Source: Citrus sinensis (Eukaryota; Streptophyta; Magnoliopsida; Sapindales; Rutaceae). Taken from it: 64,000 nucleotides of DNA. Of this stretch, positions 12,614 through 25,378 are shown piece after piece; the first letter of the stretch is position 1; every line of letters starts with the position of its first letter. The translations under genes and the position numbers were made by a program. The stretch covers positions 27,939,501-28,003,500 of the forward strand of contig NC_068557.1 in assembly GCF_022201045.2 (NCBI RefSeq), in the 5' to 3' direction. The notes under the pieces are model-generated. The model saw nothing but the letters and a program-made list of their open reading frames with translations, ran no database searches and was not told where the DNA came from.

Positions 12614-15600
12614 AGCTGGTTATAGAATTTTGTAGCTTTTTAACTGTTGAAACTATTATAAACTTTTTGAGCTTGGATAGGTCGCGGTTCTGTGTTTCGA
12701 GTTCGACCATCTTATGATACATGGTTTGACATGTGCTTCACAAACTCCCACATCGTTAATGGATTGAAATTTGTGTTTGGCAAACCAAAAGTAATGCTTA
12801 GGCAAAGGTTTAATTGTAATTTGCATCATGATAACAGACTTTTGTTAGGATTTCAGGTTCAATTTGTCGCAATTTCAACCTAGTTATTAATATTTACTAT
12901 TTCAATATAATTGGGGGGTTATGTAGAGTAGAGGGCTGCACAAATTTAGCTTCACAGTCCCTTACTGATAAGTCAAGTTGTTAAATTAAATACGTGGTAT
13001 TAGTTATCCTTTTTGCACAATTTGAAGGAATATGGTTGTTAGTTGTGATGATAAAGTCCGCTAGTCACTAGTGCATGAGTAATGATAGTTCACTGGAAAT
13101 TTTGTTTTATATGTGTTGTTTCCAGATCAATGTTTACACCAATCAAGAATCACCAAGATCAATCAATCTTTATTCTCTGATGATTGATCACTTTTTATCC
13201 ACTCACTGATAACAAGATACAAGCCCAAAAAGATGGAAGTTACAAGCTTTCAATCCTTCTAATGCCCTATATATATATATATATATATAGGACTAGAGGA
13301 TTCTACAATGATTCCCCATTCACCAGCTGTGTTTCTGTCTTTGTTACAAACTGAATTCAGGACATAACAACCAGCAGCAACGGCTTTAGTCATGTGCTGC
13401 TCTCGTGCTTAAGAATAAGTGAAATCGAAACGCTTTTGAAGACTGTCGTTTCGAGCTAAATGAAAATGTTGAGAGGAAAAAGAGTAAAAATTTTCACACA
13501 GATTGCATATGGTCAGATTTTCACTCATACGCGGATTATGTGGGTGTACCAAGATACTCAACGTGTCCGTTTACGTCCTGTCAAGATGAATAGAGTGGAG
13601 CAATTACTTATTAGCCACCCACCCTATTCGTGATCAAAACCCATCGTGTTTATAATTACAGTAATAAACTTCCCTATTAAATTACACCCCTGAGTGGCTT
13701 TTTTCATTTATCATTCTTTTGTTGATTTGAAAAATAAGCAAAAAAAAAATTCCATTGAAAGTAGTGGAGTAATAAGCAAAATTCCAGCTTTGAAGAAGCC
13801 ACCACCACGAAAATCAAAGGCCAAAATTCTAACTTTAGTCTAGAGTATGTTTGGCTCTCGATAAGTAGTATCGAGTAAAAGTTAAGAATTATAAATTTTA
13901 ATCTTATAAAAGGAAGGGATTTTATTGTAAAATGGAAAGTTTATTAGTGATGAAATAGAGAGATGATTTAAAATTAAAGAACAATGAGATATAATTTCAT
14001 TCGTGTTTTTGAGGTTACTAATTAAATATGTCAAAATCATTAATAGTTACTCTAGAATTTGTAGAAAGAGTATCTTGTTCATAGGTATAATGATAAACAC
14101 AAATGAAGTGTTAGTTGTGGAATTAAAAATAAGTGTGTTTAGAAGTGATATCATAATTATATAATTTCAATAGCCAATAGGGTATATTTACCCCGGGGGG
14201 GGTGGAGTTTTATAACAGTTTTGAAGGAGTGCTAATAGCTCCACTCAGAGAAAATATTCATGAGTGGAGCTTTTAGGTTTTAACACCCTCTAAAATCTTT
14301 ATAACACTTCTTTTAAATGTTATTTCTTAAATTACTCTCAATTTAATTGGTAAAATGTAAATTCATATATAAAAATTTAACCAAGAATTTCTTTTTCTAA
14401 ACTCACATACAAGTATTAAAAAATTCAATTTATCTTAAATTTTTTTCTTATTATATACTTTTTATATTCATAAATCTAAAGTTTTATAATTTTCTCAAAA
14501 AAAATTCAATTAAATATTAAATATAAATATAAATTATGAAACTGGGGGTGTAAAAAATCTATTAAAATAATAATTTATTTAAGTATTGAATTGAATTTTT
14601 ATTTAAAACAATAAATGAATTAATTTGTATTAGGTTATTTAAGTAGTTTCAATTAAAAGAGGATTTCCATTAAAAAAAAAAATATTAACGGAGGATTTTG
14701 AGGGGTGTTAAAAGTCCTACTCAATGGATTGTACTGAAACCATTGAGCCCAGGCCCAATCTGGAATAAGCGGTACCTTCAAAGGCGTTTCTACATGCCCA
14801 CTGGTCAAAATGTATAATTTAAGAAAGATATATATCTTGTTATCCACAAAAAGTTTAAAACTAATTAAGAATAATACAATTTGCAATTCAATTAAAAACT
14901 GAAAAATAGGAGATTATTAATTTCCTGTGTCTTTTATGAACCATTAAAAGATACAATAAAATAAATTATGTGTACATATTTTGTTTATCATGTGTTAGTA
15001 ATTATTTCTTCTATTAGGTGCAATGTCGGAACCACCTGGGCAACAAAAAAATTTTGAATTTTTTATTAATATTATGAAAATTTTAAAATATCAATTAAAA
15101 AGTAATAGTTGAAAAATATTAATAATCGACAACTCCTAAACGTTGAAATATATTAATACCCGCTCTACTTTATACTCTTTATTATTTTATTTTTTATTTA
15201 TACAAAAAATATATTATCCAACCTTTTTCTTTTCCATAAAAAAATTGGCATTTTCATCTTCTATGTCTTTTTAAAATATTTTACATAACATAACTAAATA
15301 AACTATTTAACTTTATTTTTCAAGTTTTTTTTATTCTTTTCCATAAGAACCATAACTCTTAAGGCTTTTTTTTTTCTTTTCTGTAGGTCAAGATTCAAGG
15401 TTTGCTTTCTTCGTCTTTTTTCTAAGTTTATATTATTTGTGGCTTATTTCTTTAAATTCACATTATTTGATAAAAAAATATTTAATTGTAAATTTTTATC
15501 TTACATATTTACGTATAATTTATTATTTGTTAATTTATAGATCACGTCTGTTGTTTTACTATTAAGACTTTTACATTGTTAATTTATTAATTATAGTTAT

Positions 15601-16929
15601 TAATTCTTAGGCGTAAGTTCCATTTTGATACATGATTGAATAAGATCTTGCAATATATGATTTTTGTATTTTCATTAATTTAAGTTTTAATTAAGATTTA
15701 TTTTATTTTGCTGCAATATATTTATATGTATTTTGGTAAACCCCAAATTAAAATCTCGATTCTGCCCCTAATTAGATGTTAATTAATTTATTTTTTATTA
15801 TTAGGTTTTGACATTGATTATAACTTATAATTTGATAAAATATTAAAAAAATGAATAATAAAATAGTCTTAATTAGTGAGTGAATTTTTTTTTTAATATA
15901 ACTTGGAAGCCCTAAGATGATCTTCCTCAATCAATCGTGTACGGCTATTCTAAAAAATAAATATTTTAATTGAAATTGTTGGGCCTATAATGAGGTGGCA
16001 GAAAGTACTTTGGCAACAGAAACAGGTGGCGCTCACGGTGTCACTTACCAAAACCCTCAGTCAATCAATCATGTCAACAAGTGGACCCCACTACATGTGA
16101 TATCTGGACCAGCAAACAATGGTCAGCGGTCACCCTCAATCCCATCCAGTCACGGTATGGGTCCCGCACAACTCCTGGTCCAGATTAGTTCTCTCCGGTT
16201 TTCGGTCAGCCTTCCCTATCTGCCCCCGAAACCCCTCGATTCCCCATTCCACGGCCCAGATTCTTCCAACGCCACGGAACGTGATCGACTTTTAACCTCC
16301 TTAACCGCCTCCGACACGAATTTTGGAGCAGCTCCTAAATTCCAAAATTAGTAAATTTTTACCAAAAAATAATTTGACATCATAAATCTTTAGATGAGAT
16401 TTGGAGGAAAATTTTCATTAGTTTCGAAATTGCGAATGTTTGTGTACGTAATGAGATAGATTAATGTTTGAGCTTTACTGCATTTGAGTCTTAATATTAT
16501 AGTACATCATTTATTTACTGAAGAATAAAAGTAAAATTACTTAAAATTTTACTTTTATTATCTAATGGATAATTAATATACAAAACAGTAATTACTATAT
16601 AAAAAAATTCATTTAGATTTTATCCATTTCTTTAAGAAATAAAAATTTATCTAAAATTTTGGTGATGTCTTATCTATTAAGTAGATAACAAGTTTTCCAC
16701 ACAATGATTATCACGTTAAGATAAATTTTTTGAATAATTTTGGGGATGAGAAGGTAATTTATCATAATTATTTATTATAAAATAAAATTAAGAGAGAAGA
16801 AAAACATGCGAAGGAAGACGTTAAAGTAGGGAGAGGGAGTACCAATAAGATTAGTAATATAGGAAGGCAGTGAGAGTAGGGCTGTAAAAGAGAAAATCGA
16901 AAATTGACGTTTTTATAATTTCACTTTCA
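12614..16929. other. AT-rich intergenic region upstream of NF-YA
   Basis: About 4.3 kb without a supported gene. It contains an (AT)n tract at about 13268-13288, a candidate MITE at 14232-14723 and long AT-rich stretches (14500-15900). A markedly GC-richer block lies at about 16000-16340; its long plus-strand open frame has no recognisable domain and is best seen as distal promoter sequence of the NF-YA gene. Confidence 0.5.
14232..14723. mobile_element. Candidate MITE pair sharing a TGAGTGGAGCTTTTAG-type terminus
   Basis: CTAATAGCTCCACTCA at 14232-14247 is inverted relative to TGAGTGGAGCTTTTAG at 14261-14276, forming a hairpin. The reverse complement of 14690-14723 starts TGAGTAGGACTTTTAACACC and resembles the sequence starting at 14261. 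The span 14261-14723 could be a MITE with degenerate terminal inverted repeats, abutting the end of a second one. No target-site duplication is convincing. Confidence 0.4.
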
Positions 16930-17950
16930 CCTGCAGAGCAGCAGAGGAGAGCCAGAAACAGCCTGCTATAGAACACAGTGCCTAGTTTCTCTATAAGGTA
17001 AATTCCCAAACTTCGAAACCCTAGCTTCTTTCCATTTCTGTTTCTCTACTTTCACACACAATTCGCGTCCAGATATAACTGATACCAGAATTTAAAATTC
17101 TATTTTGTCTGAGGATTTTACTGAACAAAATTGGATTATTGCTAATTTGATTATATATGTTGAATCTTTGATTGAATTATCTTTTCTGTGCTCATTTGCT
17201 TCTCGTTGATGGAGTGATTCTCTGTTTAATTGAGTTGATTTTTGAGGACTTTGATGATTTAATTGAGGTCAATTTTGTGGCTTATATGAGTTGACTGACC
17301 TGATTTTCTGTTTTTCGCAAGATTGAATTGAGCGAGATCATTTCTGTGTTAGACCGAATTTTGATATTTCCCCCAATTTGCATAGTGCAAGTAATTTGTT
17401 AAGCTGGTTATTTGGTTTTGTTTAGTGTACACTAAAAATGACTTATGAGCAAGTTAGAAATGTACTTTCTGACTTTTTTTTTTTTTTTCTTTTTTTGGCT
17501 TGACTTCACTTTATTCATCTTGTTGCTCGGGCTTTTGCCAACTCTATTAAACCATTCTCCATGTACTCCATGTCTTTGTATTTATTGGAGCCAAGGCAGT
17601 TGATACATGAATGACTTAGTTTCAAGTGAGAATCATCATGTTGGAAGTCGCACATGAAAATCACAAATTTCAAATATGGTTTCTCATACTGCCAGGCTAC
17701 CGGCTGCTTTGGAGTAAACTAAATGTGTAATTAATGAAAGAGGGTTTGCTGCAATGTGTTCCCTGCTATCTTGACTTATATTCTTTGTCAATTATGATAT
17801 ATTTTTTTTTTGGAAGATTCCTCCAAAATGGTGCTTCCTTATCCTAAAAATTTCTGAGTGATTCTATGATATGGACTGTTTCAACTGCTGGAAAAGTTCT
17901 TATTTCTCTTGTAATTGTGGATTTTTCCAACAATATCACTAACAATAAGT

Positions 17951-18076
17951 TCTTTTCCTGGAAATATGGTTATGATTGATAAGGAGGAAAAAAATTAATT
18001 AAATCTTTTCTTGGAAATATTAATTAAATCTTTTCTTGGAAATATGGTTATGATTGATAAAGAGGAATAAAATTAA
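17951..18076 (+). repeat. Nested tandem repeat in the NF-YA leader intron
   Basis: A 25 bp unit starting TTAATTAAATCTTTTC is repeated head to tail at 17995-18019 and 18020-18044. Around it a longer segment (TGGAAATATGGTTATGATTG and flanks) occurs at 17951-17997 and again at 18030-18076. Both fit recent slippage or unequal exchange. Confidence 0.85.
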
Positions 18077-18553
18077 GTAATTTATTTGATTTATGGACTT
18101 GCGGATGACACACAACCCAACATTGAACTTGGTAAAATCTGGTTTCTGTTTTAGTCATTGGCTGAAGGCTGTAAGAATAGTTTATGCTACTCTCAGCTTC
18201 ATTTCTTTGTTGTGGAATTTATATGTTGCAAGCATCTGATGTTTGAAGTTAAATAGCGCATTAGAAGAGTATCATGTCTTGGAAGTTGCTTCTCTCCTTT
18301 GTCCGTGGTTATGAATATGAGTCTCTCATATCATCCAGAATTTATGAGCAGATGGTGCAATTAAGAATTGAAGCATTTGATTGTCATTTAGAGATTAGGA
18401 TCTCCACCTAGTTCGCCCTATGAGTATGACTTTGTTCCATTTGGTTAATCTTTATGTAGTATGTCATTGAAACTTTTTGCTACCTCATTGACCTCCATTC
18501 TGTTGGTTGTGCTGCCAGATTTGAGTTGCAGATTCTATATGCGTGACGGCCTC

Positions 18554-21317
18554 ATGACTTCCTCTGTGCATGATATGTCCGGTATTTTTCATCTAAATCT
18601 TTATCAAGATCATGTTCAAATGATACTGGTCTTATTTCAGAAAATAGATTAAATTTCCCAATCTATCCTATTCAGTTATACAATTGCCTCAGAATATTTC
18701 TTACTAAAAAAAATTGTAGAATTGAATTTGTTTAGTTTAATGTTCACTTAATTGTTTGCTAAACAACTATGACATCGTCTTATTTCCCCAGGGTAAGATG
18801 ATAGTTGCAATCCTTTGTGAACTGTGTGAATTTCAGCCCATCCAGGGATGCAGACCTGTGTATTTATTTACATTCTGAACATCATCTTATTTCCCAGGGT
18901 TTCGACCCTCTTTTCAAGAAACAGAACCAAATGACCCCAGTCCTGATGGTTATGTTGGAACCCGGGCTTGAATGTTGTGAGACCTATTTCATCGAAACTA
19001 GTTTCTTCGGTGATGATTCCAATTGATTATGTGTTCTACATATTCTACAGTGAGCATTTACTTTAATGGATAATGGTGGTTCATGGTGAAGGATCTTTTT
19101 ACACTAAAGGAGAATCGGTGAATCTGGTGGCTATATGAAGTTTTGACCAAATTTATCAACATCCATGTGAATAGAGCTAGATGTTCTTGTTTGTCCAATT
19201 GCTTTCATAAGTGCTGTTGGTGTAATTCACTGTAGAATATGTTTGTGGCAGTTATTGCATTGTTGATTTAAGGAATTGGATTCTTAAGTATTAATTGTGT
19301 TCATCTCTGGGTTTGGGCTATCAGTTTTGAAGCTTTGTATCTTGTGTTAACTATTTGTCCCTTCTATGGCACATCTCAGATACATTTACGTTTCTAAGTC
19401 AATAATTCTTTGTCTTTGGATAATATTTGTACAGATAACAGTGACGCTGATGAGCAGCGGAAGCATCCAGAATCCCAGTTACAGTCCTCAACACCTGCAA
19501 TGGGAATGTCTCATCCAAGCATCACAACTCCCAATGTTCAATATGCAACGCATCAAGTCGGGGCAGGCCATGCTATGGTACTATATTTGCAACACCTTTC
19601 TCTCTTTTCTTTTGGGTGAATGGGTGTTTTGGGGAAGGCAGCCTAGTTTACAACCTTTTCAGCAGTCCATAGGAACTTATTGTGTCATATTGTTTTATCT
19701 ATGCTTGGTTTCATATTAATATTTTTTTATCATTGTACATGTTTGTATCCGCTGGTGATAATTGGCTCTCTTTTACTTGATCTAAGATTTCTGGAACTAC
19801 TTCCTCAGAACTGTATGATGCTACAGTGTTGATTTTTGTAATTTACTTTATAGTTCATATGTATAAGTGATTTGTCTATTCAAAATCGTTCATGGTTTCA
19901 TCCCTAGCAAGAGAATTCATATATAATTGATTCTTCTAACTTAAAGGATTCAACCTCACAGTTCTGTTGAATTCTTACCCTATGTTTTGGGTTTTGCTGT
20001 TTCCTGCCCTTGTTTTCTTAGACTTCATTTTTATTCCCTCCCCCCCCCCCCCCCCCCCCCCCCCGCCCGGCGCAACAAAAAAAAAAGGGCTCTCTCAAAT
20101 AGTGGGAGTAACCTTTCATCTTATGTGTGATTTACTGTTCACTCAGTTGCTATCAGTGATTTCTCTTGTTCGATGTTGTGATTGTAAGGAAACTGTTATA
20201 TTCTTATGCTGTCACTGTTCATATTTAATCAATGCACTGTGGATTACAATTTTGTTATTGTTTTTAAATTTTGGGGGTCATTCTCTTCTCTATAACCCTT
20301 TTGTAGGAGCAGTTAAGTTAGCATTGGGCATGGCTCCTTTATAAATAAATATTTTCTTTTTCCTTTCCTTTTCCTGGACGTGTGATTTTTATTGAGACAC
20401 TGGTTCTTTAGTGAAGAATATCTAAATCATTAAAAAACCTGTATCAAGAAAGGTAGAAAAATTAAATTGGGAAGTTAAGTCCATGAAGTAATTATGTATA
20501 TTTGTTTTTATTTAATTAGGCACCAGCAGCTTACCCCTATCCAGATCCGTACTACAGAAGCATATTTGCTCCCTATGATGCACAACCATATCCTCCACAG
20601 CCATATGGTGGACAACCAATGGTATGTTTATTCCTTTTGATTCTCTATGTCGCTGGTTTTTTTTTTTTTTGCTCCAAAGGTATTCCATATGTTAGTTCTG
20701 ATAACGCGGTATAGATGGTGCATTTGGGGACGCGGCTGGAATTTTTATGTTATGATTATTTGACAATTAATTGCATCAGGTCCATCTTCAGTTGATGGGA
20801 ATTCAGCAAGCTGGAGTTCCTTTGCCAACAGATGCAGTTGAGGAGCCCGTGTTTGTCAATGCCAAACAATATCATGGCATCTTGCGACGACGACAATCTC
20901 GTGCAAAAGCTGAATCTGAAAACAAAGTTTTAAAGTCTCGAAAGGCATGTCACAAACTTCAAGTTTTATGTCCTTCGTTCGGTTTGGTTTTTTACTTGAT
21001 TGGAATGTTCTAAAACCAGTGGGCTTGTGGGATTGTGGGAGATCTTTAAGTAATTGGAAACTTTATTAGGTTTCAAATACACTTGATTCATTATCTTTTT
21101 ATCTGTTTCTATTGACACACTAATTCTGCAGCCATACTTGCATGAATCTCGACATCTGCATGCATTAAGAAGAGCTAGGGGATGTGGGGGACGGTTTCTC
21201 AACTCAAAGAAAAATGAGAACCAACAGAAGGGGATGGCATCAGATGACAAATCACAGTCCAATCTCAATCTCAACTCAGATAAAAACGAAATTGCGTCCT
21301 CAGATAGGCAGTCCTAA
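18554..21317 (+). CDS. NF-YA: Nuclear transcription factor Y subunit A (NF-YA4/7 type)
   Basis: DNA-contacting subunit of the CCAAT-binding NF-Y trimer; acts in the nucleus with NF-YB and NF-YC. Coding exons are 18554-18581, 19435-19577, 20520-20621, 20780-20944 and 21132-21317, giving 207 aa. The subunit-interaction helix [20 protein letters not shown] starts at residue 115. The DNA-binding segment [24 protein letters not shown] is at about 146-171, and the Gln/Pro-rich part precedes them. The start MTSSVHDMS matches family members; an in-frame ATG at 18539 would add five residues. A leader exon ends at 16997 and is spliced to 18532, a 1.5 kb leader intron. The intron after 20944 begins with GC (AAG|GCATGT) instead of GT; exon phase and the protein both demand this junction. 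No miR169 site is seen in the 3' untranslated region, which fits the NF-YA4/7 branch. Confidence 0.95.
20040..20064. repeat. 25-base C homopolymer in an NF-YA intron
   Basis: An uninterrupted C run lies between NF-YA exons 2 and 3, followed by GCCCGGCGC and then poly-A. A run of this length is prone to length error in sequencing, so the count is approximate. Confidence 0.85.
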
Positions 21318-23263
21318 TTTTTTATGTACGAATAAATAAGGTCAGAAGTCTCTTAATTAGGTTCCCTTACCAGCTCAAACAGTCTCAGTATTTGGTATTT
21401 GCTTGATTCTATCTCAGTACTCAGTAATGTGTGTAGATATTCTAGTAGTAGTAGGCTGTAGGAAGTTTACAAAGATGAAGCAGGCAAGAATTTATCGAAG
21501 TGCAGTTATACTTATTGCCTTTGGAATCGAATTTTTCAGTTGAGTTTCTTGTGTGTGCATTTCCCTGCACTTTTTTTATTGTGAGAGGTTGAAATCTTCT
21601 TTTCTGGTAGAGAATTGGAGTTGGGTTGGTAATGTGACAATAGCTTAGTGTGAGAGTAGGAATGATCGTGCTGTGTAGTATTGTTTTTATACTTGTCATT
21701 TCTTATTTGTCAACTTGGAAAATAAGTTACAAATATTTTACTTGAAATTTGCTGCTCTAGTACAACTATCTATGTTTCTTTTGGTGGTGTTTGATTGGCT
21801 AATGATATCAAAAATATAAATTTTGCCACCAAAAAGTCTAATGGCACAAAATGAAATTCACCTCCCTTGATTTGGATTTTATCATTTTGCCCTACCATGG
21901 ATATCATGATGCATAGTAATGATTAATGCATAGATATGTGATGATCCAATTATTGGAGAATTGAAATTAAAAATAATTGTTGTTTTTTTTCCTTTGAAAA
22001 AAGGAAATTGAGAGTAGAATTAAGATTGAGAGGTCAACAAAGTGGGCTGCGACACTGTTGACCAAGTCTAATTGTCAATGATTTTGACAACGGGGGTCAT
22101 TCAAACAAAGAGGACGTTGCAATTTCATGTCAAATCTGGATTATATTCTCATCAATTTTCAACGCATTACTATTACCTTATTTTGTTTTACATTATTGGA
22201 TTCCCAAATTTTTTCTCCGCATGAATCATTTTGCTCTTTTAACGCTGCTGGAATTGGGTGGTTGGGCCATGCATTGAGAATTCTTTTCCATACTCTTGCA
22301 GTCTAGGCATTGTCAAATTATCAGATTGTGTTAACGTTTTAATCAGTCCAGGCTGGAGGGTACGGGTGATTCCATACCTTTAAGAAACTAGACCCCAAAA
22401 AATATTTTCAAGATATTCTAAATCAAGCAATCCTCCATTTCCTTGAAGTTAGACCTAGAGAAAAAAAAAAAAAAGGAGCTCATATCAAATACATGGTGAT
22501 TGGTCGATGTGTAAAGTGTTGTAATGTGTAATCTTTCAAAAGAGAAAACATACACTGGGATGATTTTAGTACCGTCATAAATTTGATTGAGAGTTCGGTT
22601 ATATTGAACCGCTCTAAGGTAGTTAACATGACTTTTAGTCACATGTTGGCATATGATCTTTCTTTGTTCCCATAGATGAGATATGGATGCATGAGATTCA
22701 AGATATTGTGAAATCCTTTTTCCTTTTTTTTTTTTTCTTGTTTTTGGTGGAACCCATCAATTATAAATTGCCCAATGACTTGTCAATCATTTCGTTGATT
22801 GTCAACTCCGTCTATTTCTTTGAATTTTTTTTTATCTTTTTTTCCAAACTTTTTTTAATTCGGAAAGCCAGATGAAGTTTTCGGTGACATGAAAGGTTGA
22901 AAACAAATATAATCAAGTACCTATAAACATCACATGGGAAACTACATTATAAGAAACATGAATCTACGAACTAAAATACATGGGAATAGTAATATGGTAT
23001 AAAAAAATGACCATGAAATCGCAAAGGAAAACCTAATAATAAGTAATTGCCAAAAATAAGTGATAAAGCAATAGAACAACGAGGCATTTAAATGTTAAAA
23101 AATAAAACCGTTGCATAAACATAAATTTGAACTATGAATTTATGTCTCAAAATAATAAAATTTGAGAAACAAGAATGTAGGGCTAAATTTGAATTATTTC
23201 CAAAAATTTTACCTTATAAATATTTGAGAGGCGTCTACTCCACTCATACATTTTAGATGTCTA

Positions 23264-23571
23264 CACTACTCACACATTTTTTTTTTTTGCTAAAACAAAG
23301 AACCTTAGCGAAAGCTAAGGTTTAAAAACACGAGGAAACGCAGTTCCTAATCCATCATTCCGAAGCCAGGTCTTGATGCCCAGTGGAGGGGTAGTAAAAT
23401 AGTGAAGGCCAAGAGGGAGAGTAAGTACATGACTAGCCATGAAATCTGCCGTGAACTTAGCTTCGCGATAAACATGGTGAACAGACACCTGCCAATCATG
23501 GGAGAGAAGACCAAGAATATCATTGACAAGAGGCAAGGTAGCATTAAGGCTTTTCACTACTCACACATTTT
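23264..23571 (-). mobile_element. 5'-truncated LINE with RNase H remnant, 17 bp target-site duplication
   Basis: The direct repeat CACTACTCACACATTTT occurs perfectly at 23264-23280 and 23555-23571, enclosing 274 bp. Read on the minus strand the insert encodes the C-terminal part of an RNase H-like domain of plant LINEs (LLSHDWQVSVHHVYREAKFT.ADFMAS), runs through a short 3' region and ends GTTCTTTGTTTTAGC plus poly(A). The domain is truncated by the 5' end of the insertion, as expected for incomplete target-primed reverse transcription. Confidence 0.9.
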
Positions 23572-25179
23572 GTGAGGGAGAATATTGTATTTTTTACTTC
23601 ACTAATATTCAAGAGACATCTACTCTACTTATTTATTTCATTATAAATAAGATTCTCTCTACTCAATTGAAAAAGAAATTAAGTCTTTACATTGCAACAT
23701 ATGGACTCGAACTCATTGAGCTCTAACCACTGAGCCAAAGATCGAGTGGTTTGCTTCATCTTAATTGTTATTTGTAAATAACTGAAGATACTTTTTTTTC
23801 TAATTAGTTGACAAAATTATTCCAACTTCTTTCTTTAGATAATTTGGCTTAATAAATCACTGAGAAAGCTAAATACATTCTTTAGCACCAAATAAACAGA
23901 AAAGAAAGGTTTAACACACTCATCATATCAACTACTGAGAAAAAAAAAATGAACATGTGCACTTTGCATTTCTTTTATCCATCATCTGCTACATGAAAGA
24001 ACTTTTGGATAAACAAAGAGAAATGCTTGTTATTATATTGGTACCATTAATGCCTTTATAAATATGAAAAGTTGCACTCATCCCTCATAAACATATTGCC
24101 TCTTCCTTTTTTTTCCCATCCTTTCTGAGGTCCCTTGACAAATTAAATTCAAATACTTTACTGCCACTCCTAATCATAGCAAGTATTATATGATATTCAG
24201 GCCATAATTAATAGCAGAGATATCAAAGATTTCATCCTCACATGATCAGATCAGCAGCCTATCAATTTGGAATTCAGGTTGCCCTATTTACTACATATGA
24301 AATTGAATTATCCTAATATGATGTAATGAGAATAACGAGAATACCGTTTCATTGTAACTGAACCGAGCTGAATCGAGTCAGAATTTTCTAAACCGATATT
24401 GGTCCGGTATCTAAGGAATTTTGTCCATTCTTATACTCATCTAAGTGTTTGTCATCTATATCTACCGATTCATCCCTACCTTTACACCTCTTATCACTCA
24501 AGCAAGAGATGGAGAGAGAGATGTAAAACTGAAGCAAAGCAAAAGGGCACAGAATTGTAGAGAGAGAAATGTGAATATTAATGGTGGGGACATTTAAAAT
24601 TTGTGGAGACTAAACTAAGCGGAGTACACACACTTTACTTATTTTGTTTTCTTTTTCTTTTGGTGCATGACAAAAATGGGGTCATTTCCTCCCCTCCACC
24701 AAAAAGCTTTTTCTCATTTTCTGGGTCCCTGACCGAGGAGGCTGAGAATTAAGATGGGGCTGGAAAGAGACTTTCACACCTTATGGCAAAATTTTCAAAA
24801 TCACGCAACATGCTTGCTGTGGACCAGCCATGCAGCTATAGCTATCTCCTATCTACCTCCACTGTTCTATCTATAACATATATCCGTTATCCTCCTATTT
24901 TGTACGTGTGCCCTATTTCTCTTCTCTTCCGAAAAGAAAAAGAGGGGGAAAAAAAAAAATGACGTGGAAACAACAAACAGCTTTCATAAATCATAATCAT
25001 TGTAATATATAAATGAAGGGAGACAAGAAAACACCTAGTGAGTCTCTGCATATATATAATTGTATACCCATTGACTCCTCCATATTTATATCATCATAAC
25101 CCATTAATTATATGAGTTGAGAGAGAGATAATGGGTGAGGAAAGCAATTGACTTTTAGATATCCCAAGGTTGACATTTG

Positions 25180-25197
25180 TACACACACACACACACA
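25180..25197. repeat. (CA)n microsatellite
   Basis: A run of CA dinucleotides follows TTTGTA and precedes TATATC, about 2.8 kb upstream of the HD-Zip III start codon. Confidence 0.85.
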
Positions 25198-25335
25198 TAT
25201 ATCATCATGTTCATGATCATCTTGCTATAAGCATCCAAAGCATTTGTATATATAGCGTACGTGAATACAGTTTCTTTCTTTCTATTATTTCAAATGAAAG
25301 TTTTTGTTTATAAATACTATCTTTTTCTCTTTATC

Positions 25336-25378
25336 TTTCTTTTCTCTCTCTCTCTCTGTCTCTCTTTCTCTATCTCTT
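25336..25378. repeat. CT-rich (GA on the other strand) microsatellite
   Basis: An imperfect TCTC run interrupted by G and T. Such tracts are common in plant promoters and leaders and may bind GAGA-binding BBR/BPC proteins; no gene start was found next to it. Confidence 0.75.

Noticed and set aside
15995-16351. 118-codon plus-strand open frame in a GC-richer block
   Set aside because: No domain, Pro/Ser-rich translation and no splice or start context (first codon is GTG). Better explained as promoter DNA upstream of NF-YA.
21476-21500. Possible miR169 site in the NF-YA 3' untranslated region (CAGGCAAG)
   Set aside because: Only eight bases match the 3' end of the microRNA; the seed-pairing part is absent, and NF-YA4/7-type genes are not usual miR169 targets.
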